In this document: positions 14,083 through 15,957 of the stretch, piece by piece
Position numbering within the stretch: position 1 is the first letter of the stretch
Layout of the letters: the number at the start of each line of letters is the position of its first letter
Source: JBCCMB01 sp039026555
GTDB lineage: Bacteria; Pseudomonadota; Alphaproteobacteria; Caulobacterales; Hyphomonadaceae
Assembly (NCBI GenBank): GCA_039026555.1
Contig: JBCCMB010000059.1
Span: 1-15,957, forward strand
DNA length: 15,957 nucleotides
Direction: 5' to 3'
Made by a program: the position numbers and the translations under genes
Notes under the pieces: generated by a model
Seen by the model: only the letters and a program-made list of their open reading frames with translations
Database searches by the model: none
What the model was told of the DNA's origin: nothing

Positions 14083-14761
14083 GGCGAAGACCGCGCGTAT
14101 GCGGCAGACTCTTCTTACCGCCTCGTTCGCAGCCGCTACGGCGATGTTTGGCGGCCTCGGCCTCGCGCAGGAGCCGACAATAGCGCCGCCACCGCTTCAG
14201 AACGTCTCTTTTTCATTGCAGCCGGACGTTGAATGCCAAGACGGTGTCTGCGAGATCCATCTGAAGGGCTATGCTGAAGGCACCACGGTGTCGACCGCCG
14301 AGGCGCTGGTCTACCCCTACATCGTCCTTCTTGATGCAGAGCCCTATGAGCCGCGCCCGATTCCGCCAGAGCGCTTATCTGACAGGCTGCCTGGCTCATA
14401 TGGCTTTACTTTCGGCTATGCGGAACGAGAGACGGAGGTCTTTATCGAGCCGCTCGCATCACTGGGTCGCCTAAACGTATTCGCAGTTGAACAACAAGCG
14501 GGCGTCGAAAACATCCGCCAAGTCCATTATCTCTTCTGGGTCGACGAGACGGGCGTTTCTCCCATATTTCAGCGGGTCGACGGCCCGGGGCCCGTGGCGT
14601 CGCAGTTGGAGCTGACGGAAGAGGGGCTAATCTATCAGCGTCGCTTTTATCCGGACGACGAGCTCGGTCACATGAACACACGTGAGGAGTTTGTATGGAT
14701 CGTCTCAGGCGACGAGGAAAAACTGGCGCCTCGGTCACAGTATGAGGCGCAGAAATACTAG
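14075..14761 (+). CDS. Predicted exported protein of unknown function
   Basis: I do not recognise the family. The 228-residue product starts MIRAKTARMRQ, then has a hydrophobic stretch (LLTASFAAATAMFGGLGLAQ) consistent with a Sec signal peptide cleaved after LGLA, about residue 33. The mature part of roughly 195 residues begins with a Pro-rich linker and then VECQDGVCEIHL, whose two cysteines six residues apart could form a disulfide in the periplasm. The remainder looks beta-rich, with many aromatic residues and Pro-rich turns (EPYEPRPIPPERL), and no membrane segment. ATG 14075 overlaps the nadE stop by eight bases, suggesting translational coupling; ATG 14099 would give a shorter but still plausible signal peptide. 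The role is unknown. A weak hairpin ACTTG-GCTA-CAAGT at 14762-14775 directly follows the stop. Confidence 0.75.
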   Translation: MIRAKTARMRQTLLTASFAAATAMFGGLGLAQEPTIAPPPLQNVSFSLQPDVECQDGVCEIHLKGYAEGTTVSTAEALVYPYIVLLDAEPYEPRPIPPERLSDRLPGSYGFTFGYAERETEVFIEPLASLGRLNVFAVEQQAGVENIRQVHYLFWVDETGVSPIFQRVDGPGPVASQLELTEEGLIYQRRFYPDDELGHMNTREEFVWIVSGDEEKLAPRSQYEAQKY

Positions 14762-14781
14762 ACTTGGCTACAAGTTCGTAA

Positions 14782-14810
14782 TTGACAATCACTCGCAATC
14801 GCAGTAAAAA
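14782..14810 (+). promoter_or_regulatory. Candidate bfd promoter with start at the ATG (leaderless)
   Basis: TTGACA at 14782-14787 is a perfect -35 hexamer, followed by exactly 17 nt and TAAAAA at 14805-14810, which matches four of six -10 positions. The predicted transcript start (6-8 nt after the -10) is 14816-14818, coinciding with the A of the bfd ATG at 14817. The purine-rich AGAGG before the ATG is only one base away, too close for a normal Shine-Dalgarno, which agrees with a leaderless mRNA. Confidence 0.5.
14783..14799 (+). promoter_or_regulatory. Fur-like operator overlapping the bfd promoter
   Basis: TGACAATCACTCGCAAT matches 12 or 13 of 17 positions of a Fur-type box written TGATAATGATTCTCAAT, and is flanked by ATTG/CAAT as an imperfect inverted repeat. 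It covers the -35 and most of the spacer, so binding would repress. Iron control of bfd is common; which regulator (Fur, Irr or another) acts here is not decidable from this single site. Confidence 0.4.
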
Positions 14811-14816
14811 AGAGGA

Positions 14817-15014
14817 ATGATCGTTTGCGTTTGTCGACGCCTCAATGAGGCTGCCGTTAAGGAGGCTTTGTCCGCTGGGGCAAGCTCACCTGAATGCGTT
14901 CAGCGACATCATGGCAAAGAGTTCAATTGCGGAAAGTGTCGGTCAATGATGATCGACATGATTGAAGATCATCAAAACCCAACTATGCGACAGCAGGCGA
15001 TAGCAGCAGAGTAG
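14817..15014 (+). CDS. bfd: Bacterioferritin-associated ferredoxin Bfd
   Basis: The 65-residue protein carries one [2Fe-2S] cluster and passes electrons to bacterioferritin to reduce and release stored iron. The cluster ligands are Cys4 and Cys6 (MIVCVCRRLNE) and Cys38 and Cys41 (FNCGKCR), the same positions as in E. coli Bfd. Length is standard. The BFD-like [2Fe-2S] domain also occurs in NirB and other enzymes, but the stand-alone size and the adjacent bfr gene make the assignment firm. ATG 14817 is the only sensible start because Cys4 and Cys6 must be included; the purine stretch before it is too close to be a standard RBS. Confidence 0.95.
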   Translation: MIVCVCRRLNEAAVKEALSAGASSPECVQRHHGKEFNCGKCRSMMIDMIEDHQNPTMRQQAIAAE

Positions 15015-15080
15015 GGCTTTGAAAACACAGCTCTGAGAATGCGCCTCAATATCATATAGCGTTGTTTTCTTTAAATTTTA

Positions 15081-15109
15081 TTGCCGAAACACCCCTCGCA
15101 CCCTAGATA
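15081..15109 (+). promoter_or_regulatory. Candidate bfr promoter
   Basis: TTGCCG at 15081-15086 is followed by exactly 17 nt and TAGATA at 15104-15109. The region upstream (15061-15082) is strongly AT-rich and could act as an UP-like element. The transcript would start near 15116, within the inverted repeat at 15110-15124. The -10 matches only three of six positions, so confidence is low. Confidence 0.33.
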
Positions 15110-15124
15110 TCTGTTCGAAACAGA
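15110..15124 (+). promoter_or_regulatory. Perfect inverted repeat in front of bfr
   Basis: TCTGTT-CGA-AACAGA is a perfect 6-bp inverted repeat with a 3-nt centre, ending six bases before the AGGAGG Shine-Dalgarno. It could be an operator at the transcript start or a small leader hairpin. It does not resemble the Fur-like site before bfd. Confidence 0.45.
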
Positions 15125-15140
15125 ATCATAGGAGGCCGCC

Positions 15141-15629
15141 ATGAAAGGCGACGCGAAGGTCATCGATTTCCTAAACGCCGCTTTGAAGAACGAGCTGACG
15201 GCGATCAACCAGTACTTCCTTCACTCTCGAATGCTCAATGATTGGGGCGTTTCCGAGCTTGGCGAGTATGAATACAAAGAATCGATCGAAGAGATGAATC
15301 ACGCCGACTGGCTGATCGAACGGATCTTATTCCTCGGTGGACTGCCAAATCTTCAAGATCTCGGCAAACTGCGCATTGGTGAAAACGTCAAAGAGATCCT
15401 GGAGTGCGATTTGGCCCTCGAGGAGGATGCTATTCCCCTGCTGCGCGACGCGATCGAACGCTGCGAGAAAGTCCGCGATTATGTCAGCCGCGAATTGTTC
15501 ACCAAAATCCTCGACAATGAGGAAGAACATGTCGACTACATCGAAACGCAATTCGATCTCATCGAGCGCATGGGCATCGAAAACTACATTCAGATGCAGT
15601 CCAAGCCGAACGCCACGAGCGGATCGTAA
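15141..15629 (+). CDS. bfr: Bacterioferritin
   Basis: Bacterioferritin assembles into a 24-subunit shell that oxidises Fe(II) and stores it as a ferric mineral, with haem at the subunit interface. The 162-residue length is standard. All ferroxidase ligands are at the canonical positions: Glu18, Glu51, His54, Glu94, Glu127 and His130. Met52, the haem ligand, is present, which separates it from non-haem ferritins; Tyr25 is also conserved. The start at ATG 15141 follows AGGAGG with five bases of spacing, the strongest RBS in this part of the window. bfd lies 126 nt upstream on the same strand and encodes its electron donor for iron release. The different promoter and RBS types suggest the two can be expressed at different levels. 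Confidence 0.97.
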   Translation: MKGDAKVIDFLNAALKNELTAINQYFLHSRMLNDWGVSELGEYEYKESIEEMNHADWLIERILFLGGLPNLQDLGKLRIGENVKEILECDLALEEDAIPLLRDAIERCEKVRDYVSRELFTKILDNEEEHVDYIETQFDLIERMGIENYIQMQSKPNATSGS

Positions 15630-15666
15630 CTTTGTACGCCGCATGGCTGCTGATCTCGAGATGACA

Positions 15667-15697
15667 AATGCGCCGGCCCAGGCTATGTCGGCGCATT
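15667..15697 (+). terminator. Hairpin terminator candidate after bfr
   Basis: AATGCGCCG (15667-15675) and CGGCGCATT (15689-15697) form a perfect 9-bp stem with a 13-nt loop, 38 nt after the bfr stop and 25 nt before gltX. No T-run follows (CCTAATC), so termination would be weak or factor-assisted. It is the only strong structure between the two genes. Confidence 0.5.
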
Positions 15698-15721
15698 CCT
15701 AATCACGAGTAGCCATTCCCC

Positions 15722-15957
15722 ATGACACGCGTCCGTTTCGCCCCGTCGCCCACCGGGCGGCTTCATGTCGGCAATGTCCGCACAGCATTGATCAATTGGC
15801 TGTTCGCCAAGAGCGCTGGCGGTGAGTTTGTCCTTCGGGTTGATGACACCGACATGGAACGATCGACGCAGGCGTTTGAAGACGGCATTCGCGAGGATCT
15901 AAACTGGCTTGGCTTGCGTTGGGCCGATAGCTTTAAGCAATCGGACCGGTTTGCGAC
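15722..15957 (+). CDS. gltX: Glutamyl-tRNA synthetase, N-terminal part (partial at right edge)
   Basis: The 78 visible residues are the start of a class I glutamyl-tRNA synthetase, which charges tRNA-Glu (and in many alphaproteobacteria also tRNA-Gln, later amidated). The N-terminus VRFAPSPTGRLHVGNVRTAL contains the HIGH-type ATP-binding signature as HVGN, followed by LRVDDTDMERS, FEDGIREDLNWLGL and KQSDRF. The KMSKS loop and anticodon-binding domain lie beyond the window. ATG 15722 is the natural start; no clear Shine-Dalgarno precedes it. Alphaproteobacteria often carry two gltX copies, and this fragment alone does not show which one it is. Confidence 0.95.
   Translation, partial: MTRVRFAPSPTGRLHVGNVRTALINWLFAKSAGGEFVLRVDDTDMERSTQAFEDGIREDLNWLGLRWADSFKQSDRFA

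Noticed and set aside
15012..15035. Terminator between bfd and bfr (AGGGCT/AGCTCT)
   Set aside because: The stem is six pairs with a G-U, a 10-nt loop and no T-run, so it is not distinguishable from chance.
1..15957. Mobile elements, CRISPR arrays, tRNA genes or defence systems
   Set aside because: No repeats with regular spacing, transposase or integrase motifs, tRNA-like cloverleaf or defence-type domains were seen; all large frames belong to ordinary chromosomal families.

Overview
This 16 kb window is chromosomal core sequence from an alphaproteobacterium. The placement rests on the ClpP N-terminus (MNLVPMVVEQTSRGERA), the tig/clpP/clpX/lon order, a class II DAHP synthase and the bfd-bfr pair. 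I cannot fix the order or family. I see no tRNA or rRNA, CRISPR array, insertion sequence, integrase or phage gene, and no obvious compositional island. Both ends cut genes: trigger factor on the left and glutamyl-tRNA synthetase on the right.

Layout. (1) 1-5155, plus strand: protein quality control. It holds the 3' end of tig, then clpP, clpX and lon, closed by a strong bidirectional terminator. The gaps before clpP and lon each hold a heat-shock-like promoter candidate and inverted repeats close to the transcript start or ribosome binding site. (2) 5195-8816: a transaldolase-like gene (minus) diverges from a class II DAHP synthase (plus), which is followed after 37 nt by a MATE-family transporter. 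The transaldolase reaction can supply erythrose-4-phosphate, a DAHP synthase substrate. (3) 8823-11272, minus strand: an HU-type DNA-binding protein, a DUF429-like protein of unknown function and a zinc-free medium-chain NADP-dependent oxidoreductase. Each has a terminator candidate downstream. In many proteobacteria hup lies directly after lon; here it is displaced and inverted. (4) 11445-14761, plus strand: a Gfo/Idh/MocA oxidoreductase with a TTG start, glutamine-dependent NAD+ synthetase, and a small predicted exported protein that overlaps the nadE stop by 8 nt. (5) 14782-15957, plus strand: an iron-storage module, bfd then bfr, each with its own promoter candidate and operator-like sequence, followed by the start of gltX.

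The genes are mostly well-known housekeeping families. I found no gene cluster that looks like an undescribed multi-gene system. The most interesting material is regulatory: a promoter that would make bfd mRNA leaderless under a Fur-like box, paired palindromes in the clpP leader, and a large inverted repeat directly before the lon ribosome binding site. All promoter and operator calls come from reading by eye and are hypotheses.
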